Shown in pieces: positions 24,290 to 33,792 of a stretch of DNA of 64,000 bases. Source of the DNA: Steinernema hermaphroditum (lineage: Eukaryota > Nematoda > Chromadorea > Rhabditida > Steinernematidae); the NCBI GenBank assembly GCA_030435675.1, contig CM059623.1, positions 5,668,012 to 5,732,011 of the forward strand, read 5' to 3'. The position numbers were made by a program, and so were the translations under genes. Under the pieces are notes generated by a model. The model did no database searches, was not told where the DNA came from, and saw nothing but the letters and a program-made list of their open reading frames with translations. The number at the start of each line of letters is the position of its first letter. Position 1 is the stretch's first letter.

Positions 24290-25007
24290 ACACTCCGCGT
24301 GCGTTTTGCCGCAAAACCCCCGCGTCAAAACGGACGCAAAGACGCGCGGGAAATTTGAAATGGTCTGGTGAATGTCGTACGTTCGTCCAACTTTTCTTTC
24401 TTTTTTGAGCGGCGCGCGACGTTTTCTCCGTCGTCAGCGGGCACTAACGCTCTCAAATGAACAGCATCATCAACGTTCACGACTTTTTCGACGATCCCTC
24501 AACAGTCCTCACACACAGTAAGATAAACGACACCACAAGGACAATTTGTTCGTGTGGTCGCCTGAATTTGGTCCAGGTTGAGCACTGATATCGGATGTTC
24601 TTGAGAAGGCTTCAACGGAGCAGTCTACGCAGTTGGAATATCATCGATGTACTCTTCTGCTTCTTCGATAAGCCCTCAAAGTGTGCGCGCAAATATGAAA
24701 GAGCTCCGCAAATTGCGACAAAGACTCTCAAAAACTATGTGAAACAGGAAAAACCAATTAAAATTAGTGATACCAGGCGTATAGTAATTCGTTACCATTG
24801 AATTCACGAAAAACAGCTCGAAATCCAGCTGAAAACAATCCAGCGTAAGCTGAAGACGCAGCCGCGTCCGTTTTGACGCGCGATTTTTGCGTGCGTTTTT
24901 TTTCATATCGAGCGTCTAGACGCGCGTCAAGACGCGCGGCAAGACGCGCGGACGCAGAGGGTGAGTATGAACGCGCGTCCGAAAAAACGCACGCGTTGCG
25001 TGTGGTA
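24290..25007. mobile_element. Possible small GC-ended inverted-repeat element
   Basis: The left end near 24,291 reads CACACTCCGCGTGCGTTTT and the right end near 25,005 reads, inverted, CACACGCAACGCGTGCGTTTT. Many GACGCGCG units flank the right end (24,905-24,960). No transposase and no clear target duplication were seen. It abuts the left end of the larger nested element. Call is tentative. Confidence 0.4.
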
Positions 25008-25256
25008 TTCCATCTCTGGTAGTCTCCGCCGTTTTTCTCCACGGTTTCGGCATGTTTTTTTCGTTTTTTTTTCTTGGAAAAGCGCAAGCATAGCCCTCTT
25101 CCTTAGTCAATTGCGCGTCGAACGAGCGCCGATTCACCGAAATTGGAGTTTTCCTCGCGGAGGAGTAGCATTTTTTCGAACCGGCTACCAAGAATTTCCA
25201 TGTTTTTGGCCTATTTTTGTGGATTTTCACGTTGTAATCGCATCCTATCCTGTCCT

Positions 25257-27063
25257 GTCCGTGCCACTCGAAACGATCGGCAGCACCCGGACAATCGGCA
25301 ATACCGTAATCGCCCGCACGCTACTCAGGGTGGTCGCGGCGGGACTATTCTCGTGCCGGTTACTGTGTTTTCAGCTGCATATCAGCAGCGTAGTTCTCGC
25401 GTTTTTTGTGATTTAGTTTGATTTTAAGATAATCCCCACTCATTTCTTTGATCATTCTCATTTCAGATGCAGTCAGAGTGTTGCATTTGCAAAAAAAAAC
25501 AGTACCCGTCAGCTATGTCGTTAAATAGCCATTGGCGCAAAGTGCACCATGTCTTCCAGCGCGCTCTGGATGACACTTCAACAGCTATTCACTGTCCAGA
25601 GGAGTCTTGTAGTGACAGAGGGCCTTCTGCCGAAGCACTCAGAAAACACACCGAACGCAAACACTCAATGGTAAGCTTATAACTGTCTGCTCGGTGTTTA
25701 TAAGTCGTTTCAGCGGGCAGAAATGAATACTCCTGGCTACCTCCGATGTGCCTACTGCGATGTCCATACTTCCACTCATTTATCTTACATCGAGCACGTC
25801 CGGACGATACATAATGGCAATCACACAATTGACCATAAATGCTTAGACTCTGAAGACGACTTTAAGGTTTGATCTTGTTGATATATTCTCACTTCGCAAG
25901 GGTTTCAGGGCTGGCTAATTAGCTTGAAAAAGAAATTTGGTGTGGATTTCGTCAAGCGACGTGGTGATAAGAACACAACGACGGGTCGAACAGTCCGAAT
26001 GTTCTGCTCCCGTAGTGGATCGGCTACCGAGAGTTCAAAGCTCACACAAAGTGGAATAATTCCGAAAATATCGATTAGGTGTGGAAAGGACTGTACGGCT
26101 TTCCTACTTGTAAGTTTGAAATTGCATGCCTTATCATACTTTACATAACAGGCTCACGTCACTGAAAGCAGTATCAACGTTCAATACTGCCTTGAGCACG
26201 CTGGACACATCATTGAAGCTGAGGATGGGAAGTGGATGCGCCTGAGTACCGAGGAACGCAATTGGATTCTCGCTCTTCTCCGCGACAATCGAAGTGCAGA
26301 CTACATCATGGAAAAAATAGGAAGTAGAAAGGAAGTGCCAGCATACGACCGGCTTCAATACTTCAGCCGTCGTGACATCTACAACATAGACCGTAGGCAC
26401 AACGCTCGGAAATTCCGGTTGGACAATGACGATCTTAGCAGCATTCGCAAACGTGAGGCACAAGATGAAGATCTACATGGATTCGTTGAGCCTACAAATG
26501 ACACCGGTGAAGGTTTTTGGCTCATAATTTGTACTGAATATCAACGCGATCTGCTGCTTCGTTATGGGAGAGAAGCTATCTGTTTTGATAGCACGCACAA
26601 CGTGACCAAATATGCTCTGAAGTTAGTTACTGTGTTGGTCTTTACGGAATCTGGTGTTGCGAGAGCCGCAGGACATTGCCTGTGCTACCAGGAATCCGCT
26701 GCGGACATGCTACCGTTCTTTAAATGGATTCACAACAGGTGAGGTTTGTCTAACCTGTCTCCGGGATTTTGGATTTTGTTCAAGATGGAAGGAATTGTAC
26801 CTTTGTTCTTAATGTCCGACGACAGCAACGCGTTCGTCAACGCCTACAAAGAAGCTTTCGGAGGAGCGTCCAGTGGAACTCAACATATACTCTGTTCACG
26901 GCACGTAAAACGGTCATGGAACAGGCGTCTAGATGTTGACGTTAAAGATCCAGAGAAACGAGAAATCATGAAGCAGTACCTGAACAAGATTCCGCGGTAT
27001 GTGACTGCTATAATGGTATTGCCGATTGTCCGGGTGCTGCCGATCGTTTCGAGTGTCCGTGCC
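25257..27063 (+). mobile_element. MULE transposon with 9-bp target duplication
   Basis: The element proper is 25,266-27,054 (1,789 bp). Its inverted ends of about 40 bp begin ACTCGAAACGATCGGCAGCA and are mirrored at 27,015-27,054. GTCCGTGCC is duplicated on each side (25,257-25,265 and 27,055-27,063), the 9-bp length typical of Mutator-like elements. It encodes the zinc-finger transposase at 25,467-26,999 on the plus strand. The duplicated site lies in the left inverted repeat of the enclosing Tc1/mariner-like element. Confidence 0.88.
25467..26999 (+). CDS. MULE-type transposase with N-terminal zinc fingers, 3'-truncated
   Basis: Exons approximately 25467-25671, 25714-25866, 25909-26110, 26152-26739 and 26785-26999, each bounded by GT/AG sites. 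The N-terminal part has two C2H2-like fingers (CCICKKKQYP...HWRKVH and CAYCDVH...HVRTIH). The middle part has the MULE catalytic signatures ICFDSTHNVTKY (first Asp) and LFLMSDDSNAF (second Asp), then CSRHVKRSW. The frame runs into the right inverted repeat soon after YLNKIPR, so the third acidic residue and any C-terminal SWIM domain are missing. The protein is probably inactive unless an unseen exon exists; the compact element length suggests an internal deletion derivative. Confidence 0.75.
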
Positions 27064-27079
27064 CTACTCGTCTCGCGTA

Positions 27080-28523
27080 CAGTGACGGCCATATAAATAG
27101 ATACACCCCAGCGGAGAACTTTTAGTTGCCCAGTTACCCTTGTTTTTGTTGTATTACTGGGAAGTAATAGGCACTATTAGGTGCAGAATTTACTGGGAAA
27201 TCTGAATATGCTGGAAGTTTTCCGTTCGGGACCAAAAAATGGCACCAAAGAACGTAATACGTTCGGTCGGCTCAAATCTAGCGCGGCCACATAAATAGAT
27301 ACACTTACGTAAAAAGGAAAAAACAGTTGTATTTCATCAGATATGTCTCAAGAACATTAATACATTGTAGAATAGGCCTTATTAGGGATAAGAGCTTCAC
27401 AATGCGGCTGAGAATGAGAATCCACCAACCCCAAAAAATTCAAAAAGTTACTGTAGGGCCCGTTTTAAAGAAACTTCGGGCTTTTCTGTACGAAAATTAC
27501 CTGCGAATCGGCTAAAGCCACGTATAACACCGTTTTCAGCGTCGAAAATTACATATACGAGCATATTAGATCATTTTAAGTGCTTATGGGTATCATTCTC
27601 CCTTCAAAGCTTAAGACCCCAACTAGGCCTGCAGTCTTGTCCGGGTCTCGGAACGATCTGGAAGAAGGTGTTTCCGAAATTTTCTTTCATTTTCACGTTG
27701 TAGAGCGTATGCGAAAACCCCTATTTATGTTCTATCCCATTAAAAATGGAATACATGCGAAATTCGGTCGTGGACATCTCGTACCATGAAATTTACAATG
27801 GAAAAGGTCATTTTTCGTAGGATTTTAGAAGATCCCGCTTTATTTCATCTGTAGTGTTAGGCAATTATCAGAAGATGGCCAGAATAGGTTTTCGCATACG
27901 CTCTGCAACATGAAATCGATGGAAAAACCTGAAACTCGCGCTTTCCAGATCGTTCCGGTACCCGGACAGGAGTGCAGGTCAAATTGTGGTCCTAAGCTTT
28001 GAAGGGGAAGTGATGGCTAGAAGCACGTAAATGAGCTCATTTGCACGCATACGTAATCTTCGACGCCGAAAACGGTGTTTTGCGTGGTTCTATCCAGTTC
28101 TCGGGTGATTTTCATACATGAAAGCCCGAAATTTGTTCAAAACGAACCCTATGGCAAGTTCTTAAATTTTGTTGACCGTGGTGGATTCTAGGAAGCGCTG
28201 TTTTGAAGCTCTTATCCCTAATAAGGCCTATTCTACCAAGTATTAATGTTCTTGAGACATATCTGATGAAATACAACTGTTTTTTCCTTTTTACGTAGGT
28301 GTATCTATTTATGTGGCCGCGCTAGATTTGAGCCGTCCGAGCGTATTACGTTCTTTGGTGCCATTTTTTGGTCCCGAACGGAAAACTTCCAACATATTCA
28401 GATTTCCCAGTAAATTCTGCACCTAATAGTGCCTATTACTTCCCAGTAATACAACAAAAACAAGGGTAACTGGGCAACTAAAAGTTCTCCGCTGGGGTGT
28501 ATCTATTTATATGGCCGCCACTG
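27080..28523. mobile_element. Palindromic TA-site element B with TATAAATA termini
   Basis: A 1,444-bp relative of element A flanked by TA (27,078-27,079 and 28,524-28,525). Ends read CAGTG(A/G)CGGCCATATAAATAG, with a second copy of the motif (GCGCGGCCACATAAATAG) about 200 bp inside each end. The outer ~310 bp arms are close inverted copies, and the inner parts also pair (for example GTAGAGCGTATGCGAAAACC near 27,700 with its inverse near 27,890). No intact open frame was found. It shares terminal and subterminal architecture with element A but has diverged in the body. Confidence 0.85.
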
Positions 28524-28526
28524 TAA

Positions 28527-29150
28527 CTACTCTTCATCGAAAGAGTCAGAGCTGGCGTCGAAATCAAGGATACGGTAATCCACTCCAGTAAACGAGGAGC
28601 AGTGCAGGTCAAGATACTCGCGCTCCACTTTTACTGTGTGTTCAAAATAGTTCCAATATGCACTGACGGGAATTGTGTCAAATGCTGTTCGCATGTGTGC
28701 CATGACTACGTCTAATTTGTCCGTGTGTGTGTGATTTGGCTTCGAATGTACTTTTGAATATGCCCACAGCATCTCTATTGGATTAAGAGTACAATGGTAT
28801 AGTGGAAGCCTCAGCAGCTCCACAGCAGCCTGTTTGCATCTCTCATCAACGAAAAACTTTTTGAAAGAATCACGTCCTCCTTTCTCCGCATAGAAAATAG
28901 ACAACTTTTCTAACAGAATGCCCCTAGGCCACCCTTCGAAAGCCTCCTCCCCGTGTTTATTCAAAACGCGGCTATCTCTTTCCTGTTACTCCTCGTGCTG
29001 GGCGGACTCTCAAGAACTCTTCCGTGGTACGGAGCATTGTCGAGAATCAAGCAAACTTTTTCGCTTCTCGCAAGAAGTTTGGGAATGACCTTCTCCAGCC
29101 ACTCTTCGAAAACTTCCGCAGTCATCGATCGGTGTATTTTTATATTTATA
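28527..29150 (-). pseudogene. DDE transposase remnant of the Tc1/mariner-like element
   Basis: The 3' portion of a transposase of the same group as the gene at 38.3-39.7 kb. Readable parts are FEEWLEKVIPKLL, VCLILDNAPYHGR (second catalytic Asp), a break, then LPLYHCTLNPIEMLWAYSK with the third acidic residue. The first Asp region is absent. Between the two parts (near 28,965) the frame shifts at a short T-run, consistent with loss of one base. The stop is 28,529-28,527. Non-functional as it stands. Confidence 0.75.
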
Positions 29151-29468
29151 TTATATCTTATACCGGCATATTCTTAGTTTTCCACATTAATATAGTTTGA
29201 ATATACGCCCACGCGAGACGAGTAGGGCACGGACAGGATAGGATGCGATTACAACGTGAAAATCCACAAAAATAGGCCAAAAACATGGAAATTCTTGGTA
29301 GCCGGTTCGAAAAGATGTTACTCCTCCGCGAGGAAAACTCCAATTTCGGTGGATCGGCGCTCGTTCGACGCGCAATTGACTAAGGAAGAGGGCTATGCTT
29401 GCGCTTTTCCAAGAAAAAAAAACGAAAAAAAAACGTGCCGAAACCGTGGAGAAAAACGGCGAAGACTA

Positions 29469-30012
29469 CAGACGATTCACCAAATTCACGATTTCGCCTT
29501 ATGAACGACGCGACCACACGCCGCGAACGTGCAAAAATGGCGTGTCAGGACCAAACGCCGAAAAGGGCACAAGATTTTTGAACTCGACTATAAGTGCGAT
29601 GTTCTGAATGCATCGATCTGATCCGCATCGAATCGCTTTCATGTCGCTCCAAATGCATTCTCTGATGAGAAAGACGAGCGGCGCAATCTGTTCTGCCAGT
29701 TTGGACAAGACAGCAGGCAAAAAACTAAAGTAAAAACATGTCGGGGAGATGAAAAAGCTATCTCCTCCGCGGAAATTCCACGCCTGGTGCTCAGTGGTGG
29801 TTCAAACGATCCGCCAGAGACAGATCTACAAAACAATGTTGAGTTTTTTCAAAATCACATCTCGTACGCGAAGAAAAGACGCCATTCATGCACAAACTCA
29901 AAAATGCCATTGTAATTTCGGCGCTGCACGAACATACGATTCTTATAACGCCGCGAAAGGCGTGGCGGGAGCACGCGCCGTTTTGCCGAGAGATTTTTTA
30001 ATCTGACTATAC
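29469..30012. other. MADF intron sequence, nothing recognised
   Basis: About 540 bp between the Tc1/mariner-like element and MADF coding piece 1. Open frames are short and lack family motifs. It is probably original intron sequence or older transposon decay. Confidence 0.35.
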
Positions 30013-30365
30013 ACGTGTGCACGGCGAGCTCCTTCTCCTCGAAGATCTCTCTCGATTCTTGTGCTCCTCGGCCGAAAAGTCCCACAGCGGACGATTCTTC
30101 CGAACCGCGTCAACGAGTGCGAAGCGCTGCTCGTCGGACCACTTCGTAGCCATCACGATCTAGGAAGAGGATTGAGGGCGAATCTGCAAGCATGAGAGTT
30201 GTTCTGAGGCGGTTTCAAGCAACTACGGTAGTTTTCGACAAAAACCAACATGAGTTTGTTGTTTGTTCGAACGCCGCCATCTTCTTCTTAAGGCCCATTT
30301 ATACTCTGCGCGACACAAAACGCTTTTTTTGGTGTCGCTTAGCTTGTCTACGTGTGACTACAGGG

Positions 30366-30930
30366 TTATCGGAAAGTTCTGCAACATGAAAAACACAATT
30401 TTTCTCAAACAAAACCATTTTAATTCTAAAAACGAACAATACTACGTTATTCAGCACGCTGAATTACACATAAAACGTGAATTTCATTCAAAATGGCCTC
30501 CTCCAGCGTCGATACAGGCCTTGACTCGCTTCTTGAAATCTTTGACGATCGCCGCGAGTGTTTCCACGCTGATTTCTTCCCAAGCGGCCAGGAGATCGCG
30601 CTTCAAGTCGTTGATACACCAGAGAGTCGATTTTCACCCCTTTTTCGACGAAAACCAGGGGTGTTTTTCCGGTCGCGCAGATTCCGGCCCAAACCATCAC
30701 CGAGGCACGGAAATGGCTTCTTTCAACGCGCTTCGTGCGTGGAGAACCCTTCGGAAGCAGCTGGCGATGGTTCTGGGAGTTGTGGACCGCTTCGATGGTA
30801 AAAATCTTCTCATCGGAGAAGACCACATTGGCAAATCCGGACCCGCGGCTCTCGGCTCTCAGCTTCTTGCACTTCTGAAGCCGTTCGGCCTTTTTCGCTT
30901 CGGTTAGCAGGTGTCCGCGGCTGATTTTGT
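30366..30930 (-). pseudogene. mariner-type transposase fragment with internal deletion
   Basis: Minus-strand reading gives FANVVFSDEKIFTIE (first catalytic Asp), ASVMVWAGICATGKTPLVF, then jumps at about 30,615 with a frame change into DLKRDLLAAWEEI, KRVKACIDAGGGHFE and a stop. The family segment with the second and third catalytic acids is missing, so this is a deletion remnant; the N-terminal third is also absent. The sequence CGCTTAGCTTGTCTA(C/T)GTGTGACTA occurs on both sides (about 30,338 and 30,937). Confidence 0.75.
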
Positions 30931-31507
30931 AGCTCGCTTAGCTTGTCTATGTGTGACTATTTATGTAAAACCGAATAAAACTGCACAGTCATGATGCTTT
31001 TGGATCGGGCTATCAAATCATCATCCGAAAAATTTTTTGGAACATGCCATGTAGGTTAAGTTAACTGTCGCTTACAAGGGATTGTTCCCAAGTGATACAC
31101 GCCAATCGAGCTGATATTTGGCACGGTGGTAGAGGTGCATCTGAGAAGTCACGCACACAGAAACTCGCGTGCCCAAAATGAAGCTATCCACCCTAAGCAG
31201 GGCCCCGAAGTTACCAAAATTCACGACACTCAATACTAGTGCCATTGAATTGCAATGACCCCCACAGAGAATCTTCTATTTTTCGATTTACTTTCTTTTC
31301 ACCGAAACTGTACATTATTATGTTTCTTGGTGTTTAACAACACCGTTTCTTGTCTTGCATCAAATGTAGCCTAAAAAACCCTTTGCACGAATCCGAACTG
31401 GTAACCCAGATTTCACTTTTGTGGTGAAGCTGTTTTTCGTTCTTTCACGGTCCCCTCTCTTTTGCTAATTACCTCAGGACATCAAACCAAAGAAGAATGG
31501 CTGGGAT

Positions 31508-31568
31508 GGGTGTCGAACTCGGATCCCAAAAACGGCAACCAAGAGACTATCCAGCTCGACCACATAAA
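31508..31568 (-). ncRNA. tRNA-like module T2 in element D1
   Basis: A-box-like TGGTCGAGCTGGATAG and B-box-like GAGTTCGACAC lie 30 nt apart on the minus strand in the loop of the palindrome. The copy in D2 has GGGTTCGACAC. No good cloverleaf could be drawn by eye. Confidence 0.45.
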
Positions 31569-31872
31569 CAGTTGCCGCTCAGCCAGCAAAGTTGGCTATA
31601 TTCAATAAAACGCGACTTTCAGAAGGCATTTACGCGTATATGTGTTTGTATTGGCCAGAATCGAATAGGATCTGTCGTTCTGACATCTTAAACGATAAGG
31701 GGAGAAGGGGGAGCGCGAAAGAATGAAAATCAACTCCACGACAAAGGTGAAATTCGGGTTACCAGTTCCGATTCCTGCAAAGGGTTCCAAACCAATGATT
31801 AGTGTTGGTAAACGCCAGGAGATGTGAAAATATGCTGTTATGGTTAGAAGAAAGAAGATGGAAGCACAATGA

Positions 31873-31940
31873 AACCTGGTTGGGCTCGAACCCGAGACCG
31901 TAGACTGGCGTCTCAGAGCACTACCCCTCGACCACACGAC
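31873..31940 (-). ncRNA. tRNA-like module T1 in element D1
   Basis: About 67 bp resembling a tRNA core: an A-box-like TGGTCGAGGGGTAG, then 31 nt to the exact B-box consensus GGTTCGA followed by a CCC stem. The cloverleaf is imperfect: the T stem pairs partly, and the anticodon arm and acceptor ends are poor. It is likelier to be an internal RNA polymerase III promoter or a tRNA-derived relic than a working tRNA. Confidence 0.55.
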
Positions 31941-32462
31941 CCTCGACCATTGCAATTCAATGGCACTAGTATTGAGTGTCGTGAATTTTGGTAACTTCGG
32001 GGCCCTGTTTAGGGTGGATAGCTTCATTTTGGGCACACGAGTTTTTGTGTGCGTGACTTCTCAGATGCACCTCTACCACCGTGGCAAATATCAGCTCGAT
32101 CGGCGTGTATCACTTGGGAACAGTCCCTTGTTAGCTTCAAGTTGACTGTCGCGCAGCTACGCGACACAACTGCGCGACAGTCAAGTTAAAGCTAAGCGAC
32201 AGTTAACTTAACTTACTTAAAGTTAACCTAAGATTTTTTCGGATGATGGTTTGATAGCCCGCTCCAAAAGCATCATGACTGTGCAGTGTTATTCGGTTTT
32301 ACATAAATAGTCACACATAGACAAGCTAAGCGACACCAAAAAGGGCGTTTTATGTCGCGCAGAATATAAATGGGCCTTTAGCCAGAGAAAAAAACAAAAA
32401 CAATCTTTTTGATTCCCTCAACATCGTCTAACGGGCGCCGTCACAATCCAGATTTCTCTGAA

Positions 32463-33758
32463 ATGTCTAAGGCAGTGAAGAGGGAGCACTCTCTTCAACC
32501 GAAGGAGGCGCCTACACACCCTCCCCACACTAGAAACAAACGGCAGCACCCCCCCCCCCCCCCCCCCGTGAAACGGCCATCGCACCCTGCACTTGCCCCG
32601 CAAGGGCGATCGCCGCAGGATACGATATTTTCGATAGGCTCTCTAATCCCAGACGAGTCACTTTCATAAGGCTCATCGGCAAATTTGTGTGCATTTTCGT
32701 TTTTCTTGCCACCTAGCCCCATGTAGCATCAAAATATGGCTGAATAGCAAAAAAAAACTTGAATTGAAGATAGGCCTTCTAGCCGGTGTAGCAGAAATTT
32801 TTTTTCAGCACATACCGCACATTTTCTTTTTTCACACTTCTCCGCAAAGACGCCTAGATACGGTTCGCTAGTGAAACACCATGGTCTATGCAGATTTCAG
32901 AATCAAGCAGCGAAGAAAGTGACGACAGCACCCCTCGTGGGCCGTCACGATATACTTGCTGTGTCAATTGTGGGATACAATCGCGGAAGAATTCCATGAA
33001 AACTCCAAAATTTGCATGCACCGTGTCGTTTGATCGGGGAACTTTGCGTAGATAGCTTAGGGAAGGGACGTGAAGAGGAGAATAACTGAAAAAATCCAAC
33101 GACATTTGTAGAAGGACAAAACGCGAATTTTACATGATACATTAAGCTTTTTCGTCGTTTCTTTATTATTCAGTCATATTTTGATGCTACATGGGGCTAG
33201 GTGGCAATAAAAACGAAAATGCACGCAAATTTGCCGATGAACCTTATGAAAGTGATTCATCTGGGATTAGAGAGCCTATCGAAAATATGGGATCCTGCGG
33301 CGATCGCCCTTGCGGGGCAAGTGCAGGGTGCGATGGCCGTTTCACGGGGGGGTGCTGCCGTTTGTTTCTAGTCCCTCCCCACACTCCTCGGGTCGGTCGT
33401 TATTCAAGTACCATATGCCAAAAATGGAAAAAGGGAATTTTTCGCAAGGAAGCCGAAGCGGTGTCTTCGGAACTCCTCGGGACAGGAGTGAAGGCGGAGA
33501 ATGTCGCGAGGCGGCCCGGTCGCCGCTCGGAGACTTGACGCGGCGACATCGATTTGGCGTGAGCTGCATACGCCGCAGATTCGAAGCCGTAGAGACTGAG
33601 GATGGACCCAATCGGAAAAGAAGACATCTACATCCCGGGAAGGGAAAACTCAGGCGGAGCTCACGTTGGGTGAGCGCCAACAGCAAATGCCTCCCCAGGG
33701 CTATCCGTGGACTCCATACGAACGTAGAACGCTACTTTACCTAATACATGAAAAATGA
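32463..33758 (+). pseudogene. Possible small host gene interrupted by an 844-bp element
   Basis: An open frame starting at ATG 32,463 stays open when the element and one 10-bp duplication copy are removed, running on to 33,538 with a basic composition (CQKWKKGIFRKEAEA). A later short frame near 33,690-33,758 ends in YPWTPYERRTLLYLIHEK and a stop, followed by AATAAA at 33,769-33,774. The last part faintly resembles a SANT/Myb helix. How the parts are spliced is not resolved and no family was recognised. The poly(A) signal facing the TAF8-like gene supports a convergent transcription unit here. Confidence 0.35.
32519..33382. mobile_element. Inverted-repeat element E with 10-bp duplication
   Basis: The element proper is 32,529-33,372 (844 bp), beginning ACTAGAAACAAACGGCAGCA and ending with its inverse. 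The duplication CCCTCCCCAC lies at 32,519-32,528 and 33,373-33,382. The terminal inverted repeats run about 200 bp and include a poly-C run (about 19 C at 32,549-32,567; only 7 G at the matching right position). The centre has no transposase. Related fragments occur at about 36,090-36,150, 39,890-39,960 and 40,793-40,937. The 9-10-bp duplication fits a Mutator-like non-autonomous element. Confidence 0.82.
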
Positions 33759-33792
33759 TCAAACTAACAATAAAAGGCAACAAACGTCCGCA

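Larger units (their letters stand above)
25022..29466. mobile_element. Tc1/mariner-like element interrupted by two later insertions
   Basis: Long terminal inverted repeats: 25,022-25,265 plus 27,064-27,079 on the left match 29,205-29,466 on the right. Flanking TA dinucleotides (25,020-25,021 and 29,467-29,468) fit a Tc1/mariner-type duplication. Within it lie a MULE (25,266-27,054) and a palindromic element (27,080-28,523), both in the left repeat. Without them the element is only about 1.2 kb, holding the 3' part of a DDE transposase (28,527-29,150). The order of events is therefore: this element first, then the two others. Confidence 0.8.
21950..30153 (-). pseudogene. MADF-domain gene split by transposons, probably damaged
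   Basis: Three coding pieces on the minus strand. Piece 1 (30153-30013) starts with an ATG and gives FALVDAVRKNRPLWDF, the start of a MADF DNA-binding domain. Piece 2 (24120 to about 23987) gives SVEDVRKQWRNLRDAFFKQK and KWKIFLAPDL, the rest of MADF. Piece 3 (about 22,235-21,950) gives HFGEYVVDTLKMAADADVDV, like the C-terminal part of MADF/BESS regulators. A donor at 30,012 and an acceptor at 24,121 join pieces 1 and 2 in phase. Inside piece 1, at a GA-rich run near 30,045-30,055, the MADF frame shifts, consistent with loss of one base. A palindromic transposon sits exactly at the end of piece 2, so its normal donor cannot be recognised. The first intron is about 5.9 kb of nested transposons. 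It may be a recent pseudogene or carry an unresolved splice. Confidence 0.6.
31075..32130. mobile_element. Palindromic element D1 with tRNA-like A/B-box modules
   Basis: Ends read CAAGGGA...GTTCCCAAGTGATA, mirrored, with TTA on both flanks (31,072-31,074 and 32,131-32,133). Arms pair over about 450 bp; the loop is at about 31,450-31,700. The right arm holds a tRNA-like module on the minus strand with a B box at 31,892-31,882 (GGTTCGAGCCC) and an A box at 31,934-31,924 (TGGTCGAGGGG). The loop holds a second, different module, also on the minus strand (B box 31,520-31,510; A box 31,562-31,551). The left arm has lost the first module by a deletion at about 31,257. Same family as D2 at 36,994. 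Confidence 0.82.
30291..32377. mobile_element. Palindromic element C with TTA duplication, host of two insertions
   Basis: Ends read AGGCCCATTTATACTCTGCG, mirrored at the right end, and are flanked by TTA (30,288-30,290 and 32,378-32,380), a 3-bp duplication typical of PIF/Harbinger-type elements. Arms of about 200 bp pair (for example CAGTCATGATGCTTTTGGA near 30,990 with its inverse near 32,270). A mariner fragment interrupts the left arm at about 30,366-30,930 and the tRNA-module element D1 fills the centre (31,075-32,130). Its own coding capacity is not visible. Confidence 0.78.

Noticed and set aside
30013..30153. MADF piece as part of a transposon-encoded protein
   Set aside because: Its MADF homology continues at 24,120 in phase and lies outside the mapped ends of the flanking elements, so a split host gene is the simpler reading.
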